A model generated the notes under the pieces. It worked only from the letters and a program-made list of their open reading frames with translations. It did not search any database and was not told where the DNA came from. From Nematostella vectensis (Eukaryota; Cnidaria; Anthozoa; Actiniaria; Edwardsiidae), in contig NC_064040.1 of assembly GCF_932526225.1 (NCBI RefSeq), positions 13,990,856 through 14,050,855 on the forward strand: 60,000 nucleotides of DNA, written 5' to 3'. The position numbers were made by a program, and so were the translations under genes. Positions 27,901 to 39,900 of this stretch are shown one piece after another (positions within the stretch are counted from its first letter, which is position 1; each line of letters begins with the position of its first letter).

Positions 27901-30900
27901 ATTATTGGACCAACGTTGCAAAAGGTTCGGATTTTACATAGCAAACAAATATCGATAAGAAAATAACAGATTGATTACCTTTTGTCTTGGCACTGCTGAG
28001 GATCCGTCTAAAACGTAGAAAGACAAATAGAACAAACATTGAGATAACAATAAATAATGCCTGTTTTGTTTCACGCATTTCAGTGTACACAAAATAATTT
28101 TAGAGTAAAAACAAGCCTGTTAAACATGGGAGTACAGGCAAATACGGTATATCTCCTTTACCTTTCTGGTCTGGTTGATCATTTGCTCTCTCCTCGGGTC
28201 TCCCGCAGTCCCTAGTCCAGGCCTCTCTCGATTGAGCTGTCCTCAGGGGCCCCGGCTCCTCTTGCTCGAGGCCTTCTGGCGGCGCACCTGCACCATCAAT
28301 CACATCAGCGGCATTCCCAGCCTCTTTCCCATTTGTTGTTTCACCAATTGTTCTGATAGGCTCAGAGTTTGTCACGCGACCAGTGTTATTGTTTGAAGGC
28401 TCGTTCTCCTTGTCAAGCTGAGGCGGTGCTTCCTCAGACGCCGTGGCCTGCTCCCATGGTAACGGTGCCACATGTTGTTGCTTAAATGTTTGTTTGGCTT
28501 TGCCCTGTATGGCTCCTTTATTTACCTTTTTAGCTTTGCGCTTGTCTGCTTTGCTTTCCTTGGCGGGACCGGCAGACTAATGGAGAGAAAGCCATGACAG
28601 GTCACTCTTAAGCAAGAAAGCTTAAAGTCGAAATTAAAGTTAAAATCAAGTTATGTCCAAGAGACTGCCTGTAAGGTGAATGCCAAAATAGGTCGTAACT
28701 AAGCATCGACCTTTTGACCTAGACTTTCTCAAAGCCCGTTGGTTGTTTTTTTTTTAATTTGCTTTTGCTCTCGGCGCGCCCATTTTTGTTTGCTTCAAAA
28801 ATACCAATTATTCTGCGCGCTCTTATTAGGGAAAATCAAAGAGGCGGCTTGAGGCAAGTCTACTTTGGACCACTGACTTCCCATCGACATTAACCACGCA
28901 AGAGAAATCGAAAAGCCACATCCCATGGATGCAGCAAGGTCGAAATAGCAGCTGTCGATATAGGGCACCCCCTGGCTTGTTGACCTGGTTGAAGCCCCCT
29001 CTGGCTTGTTGAACTGGTTCAGCCCCCCCTGGCATGTTGACCTGGAGCCGGTTCCTGAAAAGCCAATTAGCGCTAGCCCAGGTTTAAATTTGCCCTAACC
29101 CACGATTAAATTTCTTAGTTAGTTCTGTTCCCGAAACGCTGGTTAGCGCTAACTCTGGGTTACTTTGGAGGTAAACACAGTAACGCAGGCCTTCCAAATG
29201 AAGTTGGCGACAAAAAAAGCCGTTACACAAAAACGATGTAGATATCAAATGTCCTAATATTTTGCTTTGTTATGCGACCTTCCTTGCGATGCTGACTCGA
29301 AAATTGTGTTGGGACAGACAGAAAGTTACATGAAATTTATACTTGAAATTAATCTGTCTCGCTAGTGTCACGCACCAACTCTCCTGCAAATGGAGTTTTT
29401 GTCAAAGAAATGGAGGTAAATACAGGCGATTTAGAGGTGTTTTGGGGCTTCTCTGCGAAAAATAATACCACCAAAAGTAAATTTCAGTTGCTCTCTATTG
29501 ATCTACTGGGTATCTTTTGTGAATTTTCCTCGTCAAACCACTTTTTCACTCGCTTACAGCCAAATTCGTTGTTGCGCGACCTCGGCGAATCCAAAATCCT
29601 TGTCTCGTTTGGGAATAGCGCGTAGTCAGACACAAGCTTTGGGGGCGGTTTGTCTGGTTTTGATAGTCGATCTTTGATCGACTACACGCTATCCCCAAAC
29701 GAAAAAAGGAATTTTGGATTCTGTCAGGTCGCGCAACAACGAATTTGGCTATAATCGAGGGTTAGTAAATCAGGGAATAACTTGGCTTTCGGGAACTGTG
29801 AGTTACCCGTAGGTTAGCTTACCTACGATTGGCGAATTTTGACCAGGGATTAGGCGCTTAACGGCCTTTCAGGAACCGGCTCCTGGAGATAAATGACTAC
29901 TTACCGCTAGAATTTCCATCCTGAGCCGCCTCTCTTCCTCATCCTGGTCAGCGTATTTCTCCTTCATCTTCTTTAGCTTAGCCTATCGGACATTTTGAGG
30001 TAGATGTTAAACAACAACGTTAAAGGATGACGATCAGCCACGCATTTCGTATTGTTTACATTTGAAATTATAAGGGCTTTTTGCAAGAAAAAATAAAATT
30101 AGTCATCCTCAAATGAAGCTCGATTAAAAATATCAGAGCTACTCGCTTGAAAAAGCCGATAGTAATAGATGTATTGTGTGATCTAAAGCGGGAGTGTAAA
30201 AGGGCGGCGTGATTGGCCTTCTTCAAGTATCAAACATGATATAAATAAAATCTGTCGAACACCTTTCCCGTAAGCAGGCAATCATCCAATTCTTGGTATC
30301 TGCTTATGGAAAACATAATCACCAGGGGACAATTCTACTGACAACACCTTCTATCATCCCCAACGGTGCGATGTGCTTACAAGAGAGTTGAAAACCGGTC
30401 ACCTTTTTTCCTTTCTTTATCTGTTGCTGTTGTTGCTGCTGCTGCTGCTGGCTTGTTTGCAAATTCCCCTTTTTCTGAGAATGTTAAGACACACAATGTT
30501 AAACAAAAACACAAAAAGCCCTTCAGTTGGTGTGGTCCTTACCCCTTGATCGCTTCCGTGATCTTTCCTTGTTTCCCTCTTGTCCGCATCCCGATTTTTC
30601 AGCATCTCTCCCTCATCTTTCTCACTCCTGACAAGTTGAGCAAAGTGTCAGCACTCTAAAAGATATATTTGAGGTGGAACTTTATCGAGTAACTATGAGA
30701 TTCGAATGATGCTGATGACGATATTAATAATTTTAAGCCATATATCGAAGACATTCGAAAAATGAGCTCGTAAACCTCCAGGGCCGGGTTCCTAGAAAGC
30801 AGGTTAATGCTAACCCAGGGATGAATTCCTTTTTTATCCAATCAAATTTCAAGATAGCCGTATTTATCCCTTGGTCAGCTCTAACCTGCTTTCTAGGAAC

Positions 30901-33900
30901 CTGGTTTCAATTTTAAGGTTTGTGACTCGCCTTTTCTGTTTCGCCTTCCGTTGCTTCGCCAATTGCTCCGCCTACAGACCAAACAAAACGACAGATTTTG
31001 TTTTCAGAATTACACAAATGCACGATTGGGATCTTTCTCTCAGCAATAGAGCAATTGCTGTTTCTATAATAATCAGAATTGCCTTTTTCTTGAATTCTGT
31101 CCGAGCTCTTCCCAGGGCCTATGTGTTCTTTTCTTTGTATTATTCCCCTCCCCCTTTCATGCTGATTTAGACAGCACAATTTAGTCGTATGCGACCTGCC
31201 TACGACATGTCTTGCCCTGAAATACATAATACGACTTTCGTAGTCGAGCATCGTAGCGGAGTCGTAGAGGTGTCGCATACAACTAAATCGTGATGACTAA
31301 ATCAGCCTTTAGCTGATGTGCCATTCACTGTAAAAGGTTTATGCTTTGTTCTGCCAGTTTATGCGACCACCTCGATAAATAGCTAGGGCTTCGCCTTTGC
31401 TTTTTTGTAGGGGAGAATATTTTGTCCCCATTATATAGGGAGGGGCGAGAGGTGCCGGCGAATGATGACCTTTTCCTTGTTCTCCCTGAGATCGACCACG
31501 TGATCACCCCCTAGGAAGATCTTGCTGTCGTCATTATCCGTATGGCTGCTCCTGCGCATGCGCCGCTGAAGCTCAACTCTGTAGAAATACAAACAGACTT
31601 TGACAAACTTCCCCTCTCTTTATAGATTATTGCAGCGTTGACGACATCAATATTTGGCAATAGGGACTTTAGGATGCGACAACGGCGACGGCTAAATTCA
31701 ATTTAGTTTCTATGAATTATCTAGACGTTATACTTAGGAACGAACAGTAATTAACCGAAAAATTCATTTCTACAATAGCGAACAGGGAAAGGTGAGTTTA
31801 TACCCTAGCTGCTCCCGTATTCTGTAGACCGTAAAACTTTGAGTTTCACGTCGTGGTTTTGAGGAGAATGGCTTGAGATCTATCAGACAGAACGTGCAGC
31901 TCTTGGATTCCCAAACCAATTAAATTGTTTTCTACTACGCCGTTTTCGTTGCCGTATTCGTATATTGATGTCGCTAATGGTAAGGACGCAGAGATCGAGT
32001 CTTTACCAGACTTTAGAGCTTAAAACAATCTAAAAAAAACCCTGAAACCTCATAGCTTAGACACAGATGGCCTGATTCACAGAAAAACAGTGAAACAAGG
32101 GCTTGCACTTGTCGTGGTAGAAATGTATAGGGTGCATTTTCACAATTATGTAATGGATACAATTGATTTCTTTTCTCCTCACTGTACTCATTGCCTCTGC
32201 TTTAGCCCCGTGCTAACAACGCCAACATCAACCAGCACTGCTGGCACCGCTACACTCGGTTGAGCATTAAGAATAATGGAGATTTTCGTGTTCCTCCCAA
32301 CAGCGCCAGTATTTACTTGCCGCTGACCACCTCACTCGCCGCTGACCACACTTACTTGCCGCTGACCACACTTACTTGCCGCTGACCACACTCACTTGCC
32401 GCTGACCACACTCACTTGTCGCTGACCACACTTACTTGCCGCTGACCACACTCACTTGCAGCTGACCACACTTACTTGCCGCTGACCACCTTAAGGTCAA
32501 TACTGGTGTCCGGAAACAGACTTCCGGCATCATCCTCCACCACTCCACCATTGACTTCATTCACTGCATCTGTGACGTCATCCTTTGAGCTACTGACGTC
32601 ACTTGTCCCGTCCTCGACATCGCTACCGTCGTCAGCAAGAGCGAGATCGTCGTCAACTTCGGTATCCTGGGTACAATATGTCAGATGTTAACGCGAATTC
32701 GCAGAAGGTCTAACCGGGGGATTTCATGATATAGATGGATAGATAGCGGCAGTTTGGTGATTTATATATGTGCAGAAAAGCGATATGTGAGAGAGTCTGC
32801 TCGGTCTTTAGAGCTTTCTTCAGCTTTATTTCGTGCAAGAATTCTGGTTCCGCATCTTTTGAAGAATCCAAATCTAAGGGCAAAAGAACAAAGTAACTAC
32901 TTGATTTAGCGTGTTTAGCCTGACTCTATACAACCGTATTCCAAGTCAATGGGTCAAGGCTGCTTCTGCTACATAATTTGGAAAAATTACTATCCCCTTA
33001 ACATTCTATGCTTTAGATATATAACTGAGTCGTCTTTTTGTTACAGTTTTGTTACAATGTTTTTTTGATAAATTCCACAGTTATTGAAGAAGATTTTGTC
33101 TGCTCCTGAAATCTGTACTCTCGTTTCGTCTTGCCCTGTTCACTCACCGCGATAGAGTCAGCCATAGACTCCGTGTCCTTCATCCCCTGTACTCTTCTCT
33201 CGTGTAGCCCTATCTAATGTAACTCACCGCGGTAGAATCAGCCATGGACTCCGTGTCCTCCATCTCCCATACTCTCCTCTCGTCTCGCCCTATCTAATGT
33301 TCACTCACCGCTGTAGATTCAGCCACATAATCTGTGTCCTCCATCTCCCATACTCTCCCCTCGTCTTGCCCTATTTAATGTTCACTCGCCGCTGTAGATT
33401 CGGCCACATAATCTGTGTCCTCCATCTCCCATACTCTCCTCTCGTCTCGCCCTATCTAATGTTAACTCACCACAGCAGAGTCAGCCATAGACTCCGTGTC
33501 CTCCATCCCCTGTACTCTTCTCTCGTGTAGCCCTATCTAATGTAACTCACCGCGGTAGAATCAGCCATTGACCTCAGTGTCCTCCATCTCCCATACTCTC
33601 CCCTCGTCTTGCCCTATTTAATGTTCACTCACCGCGGTAGAATCAGTCATGGACTCCGTGTCCTTCATCCCCTATACTCTCCTCTCGTCTCGCCCTATCT
33701 AATATTCATTCACCGCGGTAAAATCAGCCATAGACTCCGTGTCCTTCATCCCCTATACTCTCCTCTCGTCTCGCCCTATCTAATATTCATTCACCGCGGT
33801 AAAATCAGCCATAGACTCCGTGTCCTCTATCTCCCATACTCTCCTCTCGTCTTGCCCTATCTAATGTTCACTCACCGCTTTAGATTCAGCCACATAATCT

Positions 33901-36900
33901 GTGTCCTCCATCTCCCATACTCTCCTCTCGTCTCGCCCTATTTAATGTTCACTCACCGCGGTAGAATCAGTCACGGACTCCGTGTCCTCCATCCCCTATA
34001 CTCTCCTCTCGTCTCGCCCTATCTAATGTTCACTCACCGCGGTAGAATCAGTCATGGACTCCGTGTCCTCCATCCCCTATACTCTCCTCTCGTCTCGCCC
34101 TATCTAATGTTCACTCACCGCGGTAGAATCAGTCATGGACTCCGTGTCCTCCATTCCCTACACTCTCGTCTAGCCCTATCTAATGTTAACTCACCGCGGT
34201 AGAGTCAGCCATGGACTCCGTGTCCTCCATCCCCCGTACTCTCCTCTCGTCCCGGTGCTTTTCCACACACGAGTCGTCCACTCGGAACAGGAAGCTAAAG
34301 CCCATGATGAGATGACAAGGTGGCAAAAAATTCTTCTTCCCCCTTATCATGAAGCTCCCTGTGGTGAGGTACTCTCCCGTGGGCGCAGTTTTTGATACCT
34401 AGTGGGTGAGGAGATAAAGATTCAAATGCGATTGTAAAAAAAGCTTGAGACTGATGACTGCAATTGATAACTGTGATTGATAACTGTGATTGATAGCTGT
34501 GGTTGATAGCTGTGGTTGATAACTGTGATTGATAACTGCAGCTGTCAATAACTGCGGTTGATAGCTGTGATTGATAACTGCAGCTTCCAATAACTGCGAT
34601 TGATAACTGTGATTGATAGCTGTAGCTTCAGACAACTGTGATTGATAACTAAGACTACTACTTTCAAAAATCTGTAAATCTCCCCGACAATTTCCAATAC
34701 CTCAAATTTTTTTTTCTGGCTTCCGTTATAGAAAATCCTTAAATCATTTTCATAGGTCAGCACTGGAACGGTTTACAATATCGCCTCTTCCTCGCAATGC
34801 GATGACCAATCAAAAGCACCAATTGCAATTCCGTTGGTTTAATGACGTAAGTCAGAAATTGGCTGGAGGGGTGGGAAATTTTTGTCGAGTGTTTACACAA
34901 TATTTAAAATCGCAGTAATTAGATACGTTTGCCTTTATGAAGCTCAATTTGTGCCAAGGGAATGAACCTTGGTGATATATCATACTTATTTTTTGACGTC
35001 CTAAAAGCGTGCCAAGTCACTCAAATATGTGACCTTGTAATCGTACCTGATTATGGTAGACCCACCACGCGGACGTGACGATCTTGCTGTCCCACGCTGC
35101 GCTGTTACACACCGCCATAGTACCTGCCTCCAGCAGGGTCTTGGGGGGAATGGGGAGACCTTCAGGCTTGTTCTTCACTATGACACTACTGGCACCATGG
35201 AGATCAGCGTGGACATAAACATCACCTACAAGAATACCACCAATAACATCAGAAACATCACCCAAAACATCCCCCACACATCACCAAAACAGAATCAACA
35301 ACATTTACTTCATTACCTACAACAGCAACAACAACACTTACAATACACTTACATCAACAAAATAAAAAATATCAGGAAAACAACATCGCCGACACCACCA
35401 AAAACATCATCAACATTCACAACATCGTCTACAACCGAATCATCAACATCTACAGCCACATCAAAACATCATCAATATAAAAAAACCTACATCATCAATA
35501 TCAAAACCTTTGTCAATAACAAAATCGCTTTACCTTTACCTAATAAACTCGTTACATGTTGCGCTACTTGGTTAAAAGTGATGTAACACTTTGATTTGCC
35601 CGGGTGAAAATGGCATAATAGGTTACCTGGCGTTACAAATTGCGTTACCTAGCCGAGAATAGCGTTATATGTTGTGTTATCTGGATGAGAATGAGGTAAT
35701 ACGTTGTTTTTCCTGGCTGAAGATAGCGTTGCATGTCGCGTTACCTGGTCGAAGATGGCGTTACATTAGCGTTACCTGGCTGAAGATGTTGTTACATTAG
35801 CGTACTTGGCTGAAGATGTTGTTACATTAGCGTTACCTGGCTGGAGATGGCGTTACATTAGCGTTGCCAGCTGAAGATGGTGTTACATGTAGCGTTACCT
35901 GGCTAAAGATGGCGTTACATTAGCGTTGCCTGGCTGAAGATGGTGTTACATGTAGCGTTACCTGGCTGAAGATGGCGTTTTACGACTAGTTCGTTCTGCT
36001 GTTGATCCCGACCACCGATCACTACGTAGTTCTCAGAGCTGATAAACCACAGGAACTTCTCGAACCTAAAGAAGCAATGACCGTCAAACCATGCAGACAA
36101 AAGCAGGGTGATCATAGCACAATGCACGACTTTATCTACAATTTCGGTGAGCGAGACGCGCGCTTCCGTGGCCACCGATACAAAAATTTTCCCATGCGAC
36201 GCGCGCTACCTTGGCCTAAAATACTTAACAATTATTCGCCGAAGGCGAAGTGAATAGCGGTGGATAGTGACTGTGGATAGGGACTATCCACCGCTTTCGC
36301 TGAGCCTGAAAAGAATAATTGTTTTAGTATATACTTGGCGGGGACTCAACAAATTTTGCTGTAATTATTTCGGCGGGAAATTGTCAAAACACAGGGAGTT
36401 TGAAGCCGATTTTCCGTAAAGGACAATAAATCTAAATCAATTTTAGCAAAAATGCCGTTTTAATGTGAAGCTCGATAATTTCGCGTGCTGAAAGCAATTT
36501 TTTTTTATTGTAATTTTACAAATCGAGACATTCCGAGTTTTAGCGGTTAGTGTTGTAGTGCGACGCACGCTACCGTGACCACCAAACAAAGTGTTACAGC
36601 ATGACGCGCGCTACCGTGGCCACCAATACAAAGTGTTACAGCATGACGCGCGCTACCGTGGCCACCAAACAAAGTGTTACAGCATGACGCGCGCTACCGT
36701 GGCCACCAAACAAAGTGTTACAGCATGACGCGCGCTACCGTGGCCACCAATACAAAGTGTTACAGCATGACGCGTGCTACCGTGGCCACCAATACAAAGT
36801 GTTACAGTATGACACGCGCTACCGTGGCCACCAAACAAAGTGTTACAGTATGACGCGAGCTACTGTGGCCACCAAACAAAGTGTTACAGTATGACGCGAG

Positions 36901-39900
36901 CTACCGTGGCCACCAAACAAAGTGTTACAGTATGACGCGAGCTACCGTGGCCACCAAACAAAGTGTTACAGTATGACGCGAGCTACCGTGGCCACCAAAC
37001 AAAGTGTTACAGTATGACGCGAGCTACCGTGGCCACCAAACAAAGTGTTACAGTATGACGCGAGCTACCGTGGCCACCAAACAAAGTGTTACAGTATGAC
37101 GCGAGCTACCGTGGCCACCAAACAAAGTGTTACAGTATGACGCGAGCTACCGTGGCTACCAAACAAAGTGTTACAGTATGACGCGAGCTACCGTGGCCAC
37201 CAAACAAAGTGTTACAGTATGATGCGCGCTACCGTGGCCACCAAACAAAGTGTTACAGCATGACGCGCGCTACCGTGGCCACCAAACAAAGTGTTACAGT
37301 ATGACGCGCGCTACCGTGGCCATTAATACAAAGTCTGAAGCAAGTTAGCCAATCATCATGCGAGAACCACAGTTTCAATCGACAATAATTTTATGACTAG
37401 GAGGATTATGTCAAACATTTCTTTGCCTCGCTGGTTGGCTATCATATAATGCGTTTCTCACATCCTTGGTTCTAATTGGTTTTCTTCACATAACAATACG
37501 CCGCACTCACAAGCGCGCGTCTTATTGTAAATATATTTAAAGTTGGGATATTGTTACAGCTCAGATAAAATTACCAACCAGTATGTCTTTCTCGCTTTGT
37601 TGATACTTGTAGTGGTCGCAACTTCTTTCAGCGTTTGCTTGGCTTTTCTTTGGGCAGACTTCAAGGCCTGAACATGACAATAACAATTAACTCATCCAAT
37701 ATAGCGCATGTCCACGGCGAACAGTAAGATAGTAGCTTCAGTAACAGTGGGTAGTATTTTGAATTTTTATGACCACGAAAATCTTTTTTCATTTTGATTG
37801 ATGTCAAAAGATGTCAAACGCTCAAAAGAGTATTCACGTTTACGGAAGCGGAAGAAAGTAAAAGGAATCCTACCTGTTCGGAGTGGTCGATCGTTTTCTG
37901 TTCTTTTTTGGCAGAATGTTTCTTTCTCTCGTAATGACTACAACGAATTAATAAAAATATATCATTTAATCGACTCAAGCCAGTTAAAGAAGAACCACTA
38001 AAATGTAGGTATCACCTTCATTCAGATGGACCGACAGATGGATGTCAACTCTTACCTTCTAACATTCAGATGGGCCAACAGATGAATGTCAAATCTTACC
38101 TTCTAGCATTCAGATGGACCGACAGATGGATGTCAACTCTTACCTTCTAGCATTTAGGTAGACCGACAGATGGATGTCAACTCTTACCTTCTAGCATTCA
38201 GATGGACCGACAGATGGATGTCAACTCTTACCATCTACCATTCAAATTGGCCGAAAGATGGGTGTCAACTCTTACCTTCTAGCAATCAGATGGGCCAACA
38301 GATCGATGTCAACTCTTACCTTCTAGCATTCAGATGGGCTGACAGATGAATGTCAACTCTTACCTTTTAACATTCAGATGGGCCAACAGATGAATGTGAA
38401 CTCTTACTTTCTAGCATTCAGGTGGGCCAACAGATCGATCTCAACTCTTACCTTCTAGCATTCAGATGGGCCAGCAGATGAATGTCAACTCTTACCTTCT
38501 AGCATTCAGATGGGCCGACAGATGGATTTCATCTCTTACATTATAGCATTCAGATGGGCCGAAGGATGGATGTCAACTCTTACCTTCTAGCAATCGGATG
38601 GACCAACAGATGGGTGTCAACTCTTACCTTCTAGCAATCGGATAGGCCAACAGATGGATGTCAACTCTTACCTTCTAGCAATCGGATAGGCCAACAAATG
38701 GATGTCAACTCTTACCTTCTAGCATTCAAATGGACCGACAGATGGGTGTCAACTCTTACCTTCTAGCATTCAGATGGGCCGACAGATTGGTGTCAACTCT
38801 TACCTTCTAGCATTCAGATGGGCCAACAGATGAATGTCAACTCTTACCTTCTAGCATTCAGATGGGCCGAAAGATGGACTCCATCTCTTACCTTATAGCA
38901 TTCAGACGGGCCGAAGGATGGGTGTCAACTCTTACCTTCTAGCAATCGGATAGGCCAAAGATGGGTGTCAACTCTTACCTTCTAGCATTCAGGTGGGCCA
39001 ACAGATCGATGTCAACTCTTACCTTCTAGCATTCAGATGGGCTGACAGATGAATTTCAACTATTACCTTCTAGTATTCAGATGGGACGACAGATTGGTGT
39101 CAACTCTTACCTTCTAGCAATCGGATGGGCCAACAGATCGATGTCAACTCTTACCTTCTAGCATTCAGATGGGCTGACAGATGAATGTCAACTCTTACCT
39201 TTTAAAATTCAGATGGGCCAACAGATGAATGTGAACTCTTACCTTCTAGCATTCAGGTGGGCCAACAGATCGATCTCAACTCTTACCTTCTAGCATTCAG
39301 ATGGGCCAACAGATGAATGTCAACTCTTACCTTCTAGCATTCAGATGGGCCGAAAGATGGACTCCATCTCTTACCTTATAGCATTCAGACGGGCCGAAGG
39401 ATGGGTGTCAACTCTTACCTTCTAGCAATCGGATAGGCCAAAGATGGGTGTCAACTCTTACCTTCTAGCATTCAGGTGGGCCAACAGATCGATGTCAACT
39501 CTTACCTTCTAGCATTCAGATGGGCTGACAGATGAATTTCAACTATTACCTTCTAGTATTCAGATGGGACGACAGATTGGTGTCAACTCTTACCTTCTAG
39601 CATTCAGATGGGCCAACAGATCGATGTCAACTCTTACCTTCTAGTATTCAGATGGGACGACAGATTGGTGTCAACTCTTACCTTCTAGCAATCGGATGGG
39701 CCAACAGATCGATGTCAACTCTTACCTTCTAGCATTCAGATGGGCTGACAGATGAATGTCAACTCTTACCTTTTAAAATTCAGATGGGCCAACAGATGAA
39801 TGTGAACTCTTACCTTCTAGCATTCAGGTGGGCCAACAGATCGATCTCAACTCTTACCTTCTAGCATTCAGATGGGCCGACAGATGGATTTCATCTCTTA

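Larger units (their letters stand above)
18917..32666 (-). other. NEMF: NEMF disordered linker and NFACT-C domain exons
   Basis: The exons from 32666 to 26909 encode a low-complexity, charged linker. It includes FPDTSIDLK (human-like), a ten-residue polyglutamine run at 30423-30452, [31 protein letters not shown] and the acidic [20 protein letters not shown] follows: [56 protein letters not shown] and [18 protein letters not shown] before the stop. The last intron (24971-18995) contains the hAT remnant. Confidence 0.93.

Noticed and set aside
33297-34395. Plus-strand frames over the 81-bp array
   Set aside because: Unit length is a multiple of three; the opposite strand carries the conserved NEMF exon.
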